Shown: piece by piece, positions 1 through 7,496 of the stretch
Layout of the letters: each line of letters begins with the position of its first letter
How positions within the stretch are numbered: the stretch's first letter is position 1
NCBI GenBank assembly: GCA_965247705.1
Contig: CBDFHV010000037.1
Coordinates: forward strand, 1-19,042
Direction of reading: 5' to 3'
DNA length: 19,042 nucleotides
Origin: CBDFHV01 sp965247705
GTDB lineage: Bacteria; Pseudomonadota; Alphaproteobacteria; Rhodospirillales; CAMCUA01
Notes under the pieces: model-generated
Told to the model about the DNA's origin: nothing
What the model saw: only the letters and a program-made list of their open reading frames with translations
Databases searched by the model: none
Position numbers and translations under genes: made by a program

Positions 1-2069
1 CAGGCAACGCAGTATTCAGATTCGTCTTCAGGGTCAACGGAACCCATACGCCCACATGGTAATTGTGGCACAACGTGCACGAGTCGCCAGCTTCGTCCGC
101 GACATGGCATTTCGCGCACTGGTCCCGATCCAGAAGCAAAAAGTTGGACGCGAAGGTCATCGCGTCATGGTCGGCGTAAGATTTCTTATAAGCGGCATCC
201 ATATTGAACTTATGGCAGGTGATGCAGCCTTCGCGGGTGAGCAAGCCGAAATGGGACGCATGGCGAAATTTCGAGACCGGCTTGCGATTGGTAACCGGCC
301 TGGATGCCCTCCACTTCATGTTCAATGATCCGTCGGCCTCCCGATCGATGCTGTGGCACTTCGCGCAAGCCCCGGGTGTCGTATCGACGGTGAGCATCGC
401 GAAAACCGAGGACACCGCGTCTTCGGCCTCGGTGCCGAAACGGGACGCCGCAACATCGAGCCACGTGCGCAAGAACCGATCGGCATGCTCCGTGGGAAGG
501 TAATAGATCGCAAAGCCGGAGCGATGCCAACCGGCGGGAACAACGTCGTCCTCCTCCGCCTCCTCTATTTCCCGCTCCTCATCGGGGTCCGCCAGGGGCT
601 CGCCCGCTTGTCTCGCATTGATCTCTTCTTCGATACCGGGCAGCCAACCCTGCTGGGCAGCGACAATCACGTCCTTCGGCAACGACGTCAGCATGCGATT
701 GCGGGCCACCTGATCAAGCGGCGTGCCGGTTGCTCGTTCGAGGCGGTCGGCGACATGCGCCACACCTTCGGTCGCCAATTCGAAGAACAGCTTCTTGATC
801 GCCCAAACCAACGCTTCGACGGCCTTGAGATCGTCGGGCTCGGCTTCGGAGAGGTCGAGCAAATCAAGTTCGGACAGCGTTTCGAAGTCGACATCCGACT
901 CCTCGTCGCCGGCAAGCAGCAGCGCCATGAATGTCGAGATCTCTTCTTCCGAATATTCGGGCCAGACACCGACTTCGATGTCGTTGTCGAGGAGGCTCTC
1001 CACATCCAGGCCCGGCACGGACAAGACGACGAGGCCATGGCCGCCCGGGCCGCCGGCGACGATTTTCTGACGTATGGCATGACGCACAGGCCCGCCAGAA
1101 CGGCTGCAAGCCCATCGTTCGACCGTCGGTATCCGGTATATGGCAGTCGCCGCACGTCGTCGGTGGTACTGCCTTGCCGGGCTTCGCGAAATGCTCGGCA
1201 ATGTGGGCGACGTGATCGAACTTGATTCGGGTTCTTCGATTGTAGGGATAGTCGTCGAAGATTGGATGCCCGTCCGAGAGGGCCGGGAACCTTATGGCAT
1301 GACAGGCTTGGCAGCGGCCGTCGCTCATCCCACTGATATCGCCGTCCGGTCCTTGATGCTCCTTGTGACAGGTCGCGCAAGGGATCGCGGTCGAGAACCG
1401 CGTCGAGACGGGAAATAGCGTGGTGGCGAGAGTCGCTGGAACGACGCGTGTCGCCGCCGCATGCTTTTCCCGCGCCTCCGCCGTGGCCGCCGCCAAGTCA
1501 GCGGGCGGTAGCCCATGGGGTGCGAGGGGATTGCGGCCGAGGCTGTGGCAAGCGATGCAGCGCGCGCTTTCCGCTTCTGGGTCGACCGCCGTGAATGCGG
1601 CGGCAAGCCAGGCCATCGCATCGCCGGCAACAACGGAGTGACAGGCGGTGCAGTCGCCAATCAGCTCGTGGGACCGGGTTGGCGTCCCGGCGATGGAATT
1701 GTCGCTTGTCTGGGCACTTCCCAGCACGGCGGAAATGCAACCGATCGTGATAGCGACGGCCCACCAGACCACCTGACCCCGCTTGCCTCGAATGCTCCTG
1801 CCCGGGACGCAGGGACGGATCGGCTGACAACAGGTGCCATCGGGAAACGGGCCGACATCGCAGGCGCCGCCCTTGGAATGGGGCCTGGTGCAAGACCAGC
1901 GGTCGCCCTTGCGCAAGGGTTGGCACTCGTATGTGGCCCGACAGCGGCCCTTGGTGTCGGGCCCGATTCGGCACGGTTGCAGCGTCGCCGCGTGGCCGCA
2001 GATCCATTTCTGGGTCGGACGCTCGTACGTGCTTGACCTGAAATCGAATCGCTGAAGGCGGGTGATCAT
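1..2069 (-). CDS. Decaheme c-type cytochrome with Cys-rich cytoplasmic N-terminus; frameshifted and cut by window edge
   Basis: Likely a membrane-anchored periplasmic electron-transfer protein. From ATG 2069, which overlaps the cytochrome b stop in an ATGA, residues 20-90 form a Cys-rich module with nine Cys (24, 33, 43, 49, 60, 70, 80, 81, 87). A single transmembrane anchor follows at about 100-119, then six CxxCH heme sites (140, 171, 231, 253, 306, 328). Just after the sixth heme (near 1070) the frame breaks: one reading stops at 864, but one frame over the protein continues with no stop to position 1. That part has an acidic Glu/Asp-rich linker and four more hemes (CAKCH, CITCH, CAKCH, CTLCH), giving ten in total and more than 680 residues. 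One extra base near 1070 explains the break. The C-terminus lies outside the window. The Cys-rich part precedes the anchor, so it should face the cytoplasm. I infer it takes electrons from the cytochrome b next door. Multiheme identity is sure; the partner and reaction are not. Confidence 0.85.
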
Positions 2070-2126
2070 GAGAACCCGTAGGCCAGAAGCACATGGACGA
2101 TCGCCAAGGTAATCAGGCAGTAGGTC

Positions 2127-2141
2127 AGCGGGATGTGCACG
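2127..2141. repeat. Target-site duplication, left copy (15 bp)
   Basis: AGCGGGATGTGCACG directly precedes the left IS end and matches the copy at 3557-3571 exactly. It lies inside the cytochrome b coding sequence, and keeping only one copy restores that gene's frame. Fifteen base pairs is long for a typical IS3-family duplication (usually 3-5 bp). Confidence 0.85.
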
Positions 2142-2207
2142 TGAGTCGGACCCGATTTCCTTGGACACAGAATTGGCTTAATCGAAGTGTCCAAGGAGGA
2201 CCGGAAC

Positions 2208-2618
2208 ATGACCGATAATTTTGAGAAGAAAGTTGCTGTTGATGGGCCTGTGGTAAATGCGGGCGAGCTTGGCTCGTCCACGTTTTCCCCAGGACAGGCT
2301 TTGCCGGCAGGCCCGCTGGGACTTGGCCAGCGATGGACGGTGGCGCGCAAGCGTGAGGTCGTTCTGCGGCTTTTGCGTGACGAGCCGGTGCAACTTCTGT
2401 CGCGCCAGTTGGGCGTAGAGATCTTCCGGCTCGAGCAGTGGCGTGAGAAAGCGATCGGCGGGATCGACGCCTCGCTCAAGCAACGCAAGGGCGATCCGGT
2501 GCAGGCGGAACTGGATAGCGCCATGAAGCGGATCGGAGAGTTGACCATGCAGGTGGAACTGCTGGAGGCCAAGACGGAGACCTTCGGCCCTTTGGGGCGG
2601 CGGAGGTCGCGGCGATGA
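2208..2618 (+). CDS. IS3-like transposase OrfA (HTH)
   Basis: DNA-binding first protein of the insertion sequence, about 136 residues. A helix-turn-helix lies around the segment with RWTVARKREVVLRLLR, and the C-terminal part is predicted to be helical and possibly coiled (AELDSAMKRIGELTMQVELL). I chose ATG 2208 over an upstream in-frame GTG at 2187 because the ribosome-binding sequence AAGGAGGA lies just before it. The stop overlaps the orfB start (ATGA), so orfB is probably made by translational coupling rather than by the frameshift fusion used in many IS3 elements. Confidence 0.8.
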   Translation: MTDNFEKKVAVDGPVVNAGELGSSTFSPGQALPAGPLGLGQRWTVARKREVVLRLLRDEPVQLLSRQLGVEIFRLEQWREKAIGGIDASLKQRKGDPVQAELDSAMKRIGELTMQVELLEAKTETFGPLGRRRSRR

Positions 2619-3521
2619 GTGCCGCCACCTCGCCCGGCACGGGTCTGGCCTGCGGCCTGCGGCGGGTCTGCGCCGCCTGGGGCATGGCCCGCTCCTCGTT
2701 CTACGCCGTGACCTCCGGCCAGCACGCCGAGCAGCCGCCGGCAAAGCGTCGGGGACCGAAGCCCGCGATCTCGGACCAGGCGCTGCTGGTGGCGATCGAA
2801 GCCGACCTGGAGGCATCGCCCCGGGAGGGCGAGGGCTACCGCAAGGTCTGGGCTCGGCTTCGGGTCTGTCGCGACATCCGGGTTGCCCGCAAGCGGGTGC
2901 TCCGCCTGATGCGCGAGAACAATCTGCTCTCGCCCCATCGCTGCCGCCGCCGTGGCGGCAATCCCCATGACGGTGAGATCATCACTCATGCCCCGAACCT
3001 CATGTGGGGCACCGATGGCGTTCGGGTGTTCACGGTGGACGACGGCTGGGGCTGGATCTTCACCGCCGTCGAGCATTGGAACGCCGAGTGTGTCGGCTGG
3101 CATGTCTGCAAGCGCGGCGACCGCTTCGCCGCCCTGCAGCCGATCTCCATGGGGCTTGCCGGGCTGTATGGCTCGACCGCGGCCGGCGCGGGCTCGGGGG
3201 CTGGCCTTGCGGATGGATCACGGCTCCCAGTATCTGTCGGACCACTTCACCAACCAGATCAAGTTCTGGGGCATCCAGCCGTCCTACGCCTTCGTCGCCG
3301 AGCCCCAGACCAACGGCGTCGCCGAGCGGTTCAATCGCACGCTGAAGGAACAGATCATCCATGGTCGCATCTACCGCAACATCGCGGAGCTGCGGGACGC
3401 CGTCCGCGACTTCGTCGAACTCTACAATGCCCAGTGGATCGTCGAAAAGAACGGCTACCTGAGCCCCGCTCAAGCTCGTCAGGCGTGGCACGCCGCGATC
3501 TCAATCAGGCCCGCCGCGTGA
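2615..3521 (+). pseudogene. IS3-like transposase OrfB (DDE integrase), frameshifted
   Basis: Catalytic integrase-like transposase of the insertion sequence. The first Asp is in WGTDG (codon at 3014), the second in MDHGSQY (codon at 3216) and the Glu in NGVAERFNRT (codon at 3324), leaving 35 residues between the second Asp and the Glu, as in IS3-type DDE enzymes. The N-terminal part reads from 2615 in one frame, but the second Asp and the Glu are in another frame, ending at 3521. The switch falls in the G-rich stretch near 3185-3205, where one extra G would explain it. As written the protein loses two of three catalytic residues, so this copy is probably inactive unless the extra base is a sequence error. 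Confidence 0.8.
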
Positions 3522-3556
3522 GACAAACTTGTGTCCAAGGAACCGGGTGCGCTACA

Positions 3557-3571
3557 AGCGGGATGTGCACG
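3557..3571. repeat. Target-site duplication, right copy (15 bp)
   Basis: Second exact copy of AGCGGGATGTGCACG, directly after the right end of the IS. On the minus strand it encodes the Val-His-Ile-Pro-Leu stretch of the interrupted cytochrome b. Confidence 0.85.
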
Positions 3572-4331
3572 AAGAGCCAAGCCTTCATCGTCAGTTGAAG
3601 CGCGAAGTGATAGTCGAGGTTGTCTTTTGCCGCGATCATCGCGGCCGACTCGGACAACACCTCGCGCCCACGGGCGTTCAAATACCTTTGCTGCGCGCTC
3701 ATCTCGTCACGAAGCATATGCAAGGGCCGATCCGATTCCATGAGGTGGTAAACAAAACCCCTGGGCTCGCTGAAATAGGGCTGCAGGCGTTGGGCGTAGA
3801 AATCGGAAATTGTCGTCGATTTGGTCTCGGCAATGGATTTGAGGGCCAGCTCTTCGGCGGCGCGGGCCAACTCGGCCCGATAGATCGGTATGCGCTCGAA
3901 AATCAGACGCTCGCCCTGGCGCCTGAGCCCATGGGGCGCACCGTGGCGCGACAGGCGTTGGGGAAAGGTGGCGACAATATAGGTGCCCAGCATTCCGCTT
4001 GCGGCAAGCAGGAGAAACACAATCCAGAGGATGGTTTCGAGGGGGCCGCCGGGAAGCGCCATTTCCGTATGGACCAGAAACACCACGACAGCGAACCACC
4101 CGCCATAGATGTGTGCGACCGTCCAGGTCCCAGCGCTTAGCAGCGGAACTACGGGGATCTTTTTGCGAACGTTGAAAAGGGCAAGAAAGAGGACGGAAGC
4201 GGCGAGAATCCATCCGTCGACATAGCTGGGATCCCGTAACGACAGGTCGTAAAGCCGGGACGTTGCCCACACCGAGCCGCCGGCAAGCAGCGCCAGCGCG
4301 AACCTGAATATCCGCTGCCATGCCAACGTCA

Positions 4332-4907
4332 TTACGGCCGCAACCACTTCGCCAGCCGTTCCCGATCCCGCATATCGACTCGAATCAGGGCATCGTGGGG
4401 GCAGGCGCGCTGGCACGCGGGTCCGCCGAGCTGGCCGATACAAAGGTCGCACTTGGTTGCCTTGACTATGGGCGCGCCGGACTCCTGGTCGTTTATGATC
4501 GCGCCCGAGTGGTTCCGGATCTCGACCATGCGGATGTTGTTGTAGGGGCAGGAATTGGCGCAGGTACTACAGCCAATGCACGTCGCGTCGTTGATGACGA
4601 CGTTGCCGTGCTCGGGATCGCGGTGAATGGCGCCGGTGGGGCAGCCGATCAGGCACACCGGATCGACACAATGCATGCACGCGTTGGCGACCATGACGTT
4701 GAGGTGCTCGAGACCGTGGCGGATGAACCTCGGATTGTTGTCATGGGTTGCAGCGCAGGCCCGGACGCAATCGTCACACCCCACACAGCGGTCCGTATTG
4801 ATCAACATGGTTGCCGTGCCGTTGATGATTCGATGATCGACCAGGAAATTGACCATCGACTGGAGACCGGCTTGCCACTGACGGACGTTTCGGTCGCCGC
4901 GCCGCAA
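4332..4907 (-). CDS. Four-cluster [4Fe-4S] ferredoxin-like electron-transfer protein (possibly the C-terminal part of a fusion)
   Basis: Sixteen cysteines in four groups (41/44/47/51, 77/80/85/89, 110/113/116/120, 153/156/165/169, numbered from ATG 4907) match the electron-transfer subunits of the NrfC/DmsB/HycB type, which hold four [4Fe-4S] clusters. No signal peptide is seen, so it is cytoplasmic. It ends in a TAATG overlap with the cytochrome b start, which suggests it passes electrons to that membrane protein. No in-frame start has a convincing ribosome-binding site, and the frame overlaps the cNMP gene by about 105 bases. Its N-terminal segment (DRNVRQWQAGLQSMVNFLVD) looks like the continuation of the upstream protein. 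I think the two were one protein, separated here by one missing base near 4905; a separate, coupled gene is the alternative. Confidence 0.8.
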   Translation of the reverse strand: MRRGDRNVRQWQAGLQSMVNFLVDHRIINGTATMLINTDRCVGCDDCVRACAATHDNNPRFIRHGLEHLNVMVANACMHCVDPVCLIGCPTGAIHRDPEHGNVVINDATCIGCSTCANSCPYNNIRMVEIRNHSGAIINDQESGAPIVKATKCDLCIGQLGGPACQRACPHDALIRVDMRDRERLAKWLRP

Positions 4908-6022
4908 GCCTTCAGGACTTCGGGCGTCAAGTTCGACACGTATCGTTCGACCAATGACGCCGGCACCCGCAATACGTCGACGTAACCGATGGCGCTAAGA
5001 CGATGGCGGAGTGCCGGCTCCGAACCGTCGCGCCAATGGTCATAAAGCTCCGAGAGGCCGAACACCTCGTTTTGCGCCAGGTAGCTGACCGTTCGCCAAC
5101 CGTGCCCTTGAACGTTGCTGACCCGCGCGAATCCCGCCCGAACCATGATCAGGCCATCGGCATAATGGCCTTCCTCGGCGATCACCGGTTCGTGCTCGAT
5201 CGCTTCATCCGTTCCGCGAACCCGCTTGAAGGAACCGAACCACTCGAACTCGCCGTAGCTCTCGAACAAAGTGCTGGCGGCGATCTCAGCCAGCACGTCC
5301 TCGCTCAAGTTTGCGAACAGCGGTGATTCGGCGAGATGCATGCCAAGGCTGCGTTCGCGATAAAGCTTGTCGGTATGCTCGCGAAACGACCCGCTGTGCC
5401 GACGGACTTCCCTGAGACCTTGCCAGCGCATCTCGAGAATCTCGGTCTCCGAATCGGCGAACACCGTCGCGGTCCTGGGGGTTCGGGACATGGCGCCGAT
5501 CTCACCGAACATGTGCCCCTCGCCCAGGGCCACGGTCCGGTACTTGGCGACGAAGTCATCGATGTTGTCGACGAAGGTTCGCGCGGCGCCGTCGGCGTCG
5601 GTCCGAAGGCCGAGCCCCTCTTGCAGTTGGTAGGTGGTGACGTTGCGCGCCTCGGGTGCGTCGGATTTACGCCACAGCTGGCTCAACGCACCAAAGATCG
5701 ATCGCTTCGAATACGCCGTGTCGTCGCCAAGGTGGTTCTCCGCCTCCGGATCGAGGAGAACGCGAACCGAGCCCCTGAGGACGAAGAACACCGCGTTTCC
5801 GTAGTCCCCGCGACGAATGACGATATCGCCCCGGCGGAAAGTGACGATACGGGCATCGTTCAGCAGGATGTCGCGCAGCGAGGCGGTCCGCGGGAAAGAA
5901 TCGTTGCGAATTGTGTCGAAGGGTGGCGAGGCCATGAGGCCATCGACATCCGCCTCGTTCATGTGGGAATCGAACGGGGTGTCCCATCGCTTCGGTCGCT
6001 GAATTGTCAGAAGCTCGGTCAC
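4802..6022 (-). CDS. Tandem cyclic-nucleotide-binding-domain protein (CRP-like sensor domains)
   Basis: Two CRP/cNMP-type beta-barrel domains lie at about residues 55-205 and 235-360. The first carries a phosphate-binding-cassette-like motif, GEIGAMSRTPRTATV (from residue 173), and holds a long insert (about 92-163); the second is more divergent. There is no C-terminal helix-turn-helix, so it is not a CRP-type transcription factor. GTG 6022 is the preferred start: GGGGGT lies upstream and the gene begins shortly after the oxidoreductase stop. ATG at the 21st codon is possible. The last 35 residues look like out-of-frame sequence, and a one-base deletion near 4905 would join it to the [4Fe-4S] protein, giving about 563 residues. 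In the operon it could gate electron flow in response to a nucleotide or redox ligand; that role is inferred. Confidence 0.75.
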   Translation of the reverse strand: MTELLTIQRPKRWDTPFDSHMNEADVDGLMASPPFDTIRNDSFPRTASLRDILLNDARIVTFRRGDIVIRRGDYGNAVFFVLRGSVRVLLDPEAENHLGDDTAYSKRSIFGALSQLWRKSDAPEARNVTTYQLQEGLGLRTDADGAARTFVDNIDDFVAKYRTVALGEGHMFGEIGAMSRTPRTATVFADSETEILEMRWQGLREVRRHSGSFREHTDKLYRERSLGMHLAESPLFANLSEDVLAEIAASTLFESYGEFEWFGSFKRVRGTDEAIEHEPVIAEEGHYADGLIMVRAGFARVSNVQGHGWRTVSYLAQNEVFGLSELYDHWRDGSEPALRHRLSAIGYVDVLRVPASLVERYVSNLTPEVLKACGAATETSVSGKPVSSRWSISWSIIESSTARQPC

Positions 6023-6047
6023 GGCGCTGATACCCCCATGCGGTGCA

Positions 6048-7304
6048 CTAGGCGTCGAGCTGCAAGGGACCGCTTGGAACGGCGATACACGCCAGGCAGG
6101 AGCCTGCCTCGGGCGGCGAACCGGGTTCGCTGATGTAGTCCACGCCGCCTTCCTTGATGGCGGTAATGCAGGTTCCGCAGTTGCCGGCCCGGCATCCGGA
6201 GTCGATGGCGATCCCGTTCGCCTCGGCCAAATCAAGCAGCGACCCGGTATCGGCCGACCATTGGAACGTCTTGCCCGACCGTTGGAACGTGACCTCGGTC
6301 GCCACCGCCGCCGTGGCGGTGGACGGCGCCGTGCGGACGCTGGCCGCGCCGAAGGCCTCGAAATGGACGCTTTCGGTGGGCACGTCCCAGGCTTTCAGGT
6401 CTTCGGTTATCGTCGTCATCATTTGTGGCGGGCCGCAGATGTAGAATTCGTAATTGTTCGACGGCAACCGTTCCCGCAGGGTATCGACGCTCAGGAAGCC
6501 TGCGACGTCATAGTCTTTTCCCTCGGCGCAATCGTCGGAGGGGTGACTGTATATGACAACGAGGTGAACGTTGGGCTGGCTGCGCGAGATCTCTTCCAGC
6601 TCACCGCGCAAGGCGTGTACGTGCTTGTTGCGAACGCAATAGAAGAACCATGTTTCCCGGTGACTCCCCGATTCACAGATCGCCTTGAGCATGCTCAACA
6701 TGGGCGTGATACCGACACCGCCCGCCATGAGCACGACCGGTCGTTCGCTGATGGTGTCCAGATAAAAGTGCCCGGAAGGCGCTTTTACATCGAGGATATC
6801 GCCTTCCTCGAGCGCGCCATGGAAGAACGACGACGAGATCCCCGGGGGCGCGTCATCCTTGTCCCGAGGGGGTTCCATGTGTTTGATCGTCACCCGATAG
6901 TAATCCCGGTCATTGGGACTGTCCGACAGGGAGTAGCAGCGCACGACGGGCTTCTCATGACCGGGAATGCGGAGTTGAAACGTCAAGTATTGTCCCGGCT
7001 TGAAAGGCGGCAGCTCTTTCTGATCATGGGGCCTGAGGTAGAATGAACGAATCCCCTCGGCTTCCAGCTCTTTTTGCTCGATGCGAAACTTTCTGAACCC
7101 ATTCCACGACAGCTCGGCGCGTTCGCGTTCCGCGAGGCCCGCTTCCACCAGTATCTGGGCGCGCTGACGGAACAACTCGAGAGTCTCGCGTTGTAGCTCA
7201 GCCTCGCGCGCCGTTCTGCGAACGTTGGATATCAGGTTCGTCGCGACGTGCGCCACGGTACCGGCGATGATCGCGTAACCCGCGATTTCGAGCAGCGTGA
7301 TCAT
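6048..7304 (-). CDS. FAD/NAD(P)H oxidoreductase with C-terminal [2Fe-2S] ferredoxin domain
   Basis: A 418-residue flavoprotein that moves electrons between NAD(P)H and a one-electron chain through FAD and a plant-type [2Fe-2S] cluster. A hydrophobic N-terminal segment (about 3-25) is a likely membrane anchor, followed by a charged helix. The FAD-binding motif RCYS is at 122-125, the nucleotide-binding GGVGITPML at 195-203 and CGPP at 290-293. The cluster ligands are Cys371, Cys376, Cys379 and Cys406. The domain order matches the Hcr/phenol-hydroxylase-reductase group. It is the first gene of the minus-strand operon, with GAGGTG just before ATG 7304, and the next gene follows within about 25 bases. 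It probably serves as the NAD(P)H-side module of the complex. The direction of flow cannot be read from sequence. Confidence 0.9.
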   Translation of the reverse strand: MITLLEIAGYAIIAGTVAHVATNLISNVRRTAREAELQRETLELFRQRAQILVEAGLAERERAELSWNGFRKFRIEQKELEAEGIRSFYLRPHDQKELPPFKPGQYLTFQLRIPGHEKPVVRCYSLSDSPNDRDYYRVTIKHMEPPRDKDDAPPGISSSFFHGALEEGDILDVKAPSGHFYLDTISERPVVLMAGGVGITPMLSMLKAICESGSHRETWFFYCVRNKHVHALRGELEEISRSQPNVHLVVIYSHPSDDCAEGKDYDVAGFLSVDTLRERLPSNNYEFYICGPPQMMTTITEDLKAWDVPTESVHFEAFGAASVRTAPSTATAAVATEVTFQRSGKTFQWSADTGSLLDLAEANGIAIDSGCRAGNCGTCITAIKEGGVDYISEPGSPPEAGSCLACIAVPSGPLQLDA

Positions 7305-7360
7305 GGCACCTCAGCCGACCGTATTCCGTGACGCGGCCGTCCAGGTTCGCCTTTGAGGGT

Positions 7361-7375
7361 CGTTGAGAGACAACG
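7361..7375. promoter_or_regulatory. Dyad in redox operon leader (possible operator)
   Basis: Perfect 5-bp inverted arms, CGTTG-AGAGA-CAACG, lie about 57 bases upstream of the oxidoreductase start. A second dyad (GTTCGG/CCGAAC, arms at 7386-7391 and 7401-7406) is next to it. These could be operators or leader hairpins. No regulator is identified. Confidence 0.25.
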
Positions 7376-7473
7376 TGGGAGATCCGTTCGGTTCTCGGGT
7401 CCGAACTCGCAACGGGACCGCGACGCTCTGACCCCGCCTCACCCAAGGGGCCTGAAATGACTGGCGCGCGGCG

Positions 7474-7490
7474 GATTTTGACGTAAAATC
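7474..7490. promoter_or_regulatory. 17-bp palindrome upstream of redox operon
   Basis: GATTTT-GACGT-AAAATC has perfect 6-bp arms in an AT-rich patch of otherwise GC-rich DNA, 170 bases before the first gene of the operon. It contains TTGA and TCAA half-sites like CRP/FNR sites, but 7 bases apart rather than the usual 6. It sits 6 bases from the IS1380 target duplication, so it could be either a native regulator site or part of an older IS end. Confidence 0.3.
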
Positions 7491-7496
7491 AATGTG

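Larger units (their letters stand above)
2142..3556 (+). mobile_element. IS3-like two-ORF insertion sequence (1415 bp)
   Basis: The element starts TGAGTCGGACCC and ends GGGTGCGCTACA. Imperfect terminal inverted repeats lie at 2142-2169 and 3530-3556; the inner part, TTCCTTGGACACA, is identical in both ends and the outer part diverges. It carries an HTH orfA and a DDE orfB in an ATGA overlap, as in IS3-type elements. Identical 15-bp repeats flank it inside the cytochrome b gene, so it moved there recently enough for the target copies to stay identical. orfB has a frameshift, so this copy may no longer move by itself. The exact subgroup is not assigned. Confidence 0.85.
2066..4332 (-). pseudogene. 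Transmembrane di-heme cytochrome b, interrupted by an IS element
   Basis: ATG 4332 overlaps the TAA of the upstream iron-sulfur gene (TAATG). Removing the IS (2142-3556) and one 15-bp target copy gives an unbroken 278-residue protein ending at 2066. It has about five hydrophobic helices. His74 and His88 lie 14 apart in one helix and His256 and His270 lie 14 apart in the last, the arrangement of membrane b-type cytochromes that bind two hemes between two helices. A soluble loop at about 130-240 lies between the helices. The insertion falls at codons 254-259, on the codon for His256. The truncated product runs into the IS, stops at 3505 and lacks the last helix with His270. The protein would carry electrons across the membrane between the iron-sulfur proteins and the decaheme cytochrome. 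Heme number and ligands are inferred from His spacing; I do not recognise a named family. Confidence 0.75.

Noticed and set aside
353..1225. Long plus-strand frame opposite the cytochrome c gene
   Set aside because: It is a shadow of the heme-containing frame on the other strand; ten CxxCH sites there decide the coding strand.
2069..2168. Upstream in-frame start for the cytochrome c at 2168
   Set aside because: That start lies inside the inserted IS; the native ATG at 2069 overlaps the cytochrome b stop.
4895..4915. Programmed -1 frameshifting at the cNMP/ferredoxin junction
   Set aside because: No slippery heptamer or clear downstream stem is visible; a plain one-base deletion or sequence error is simpler.
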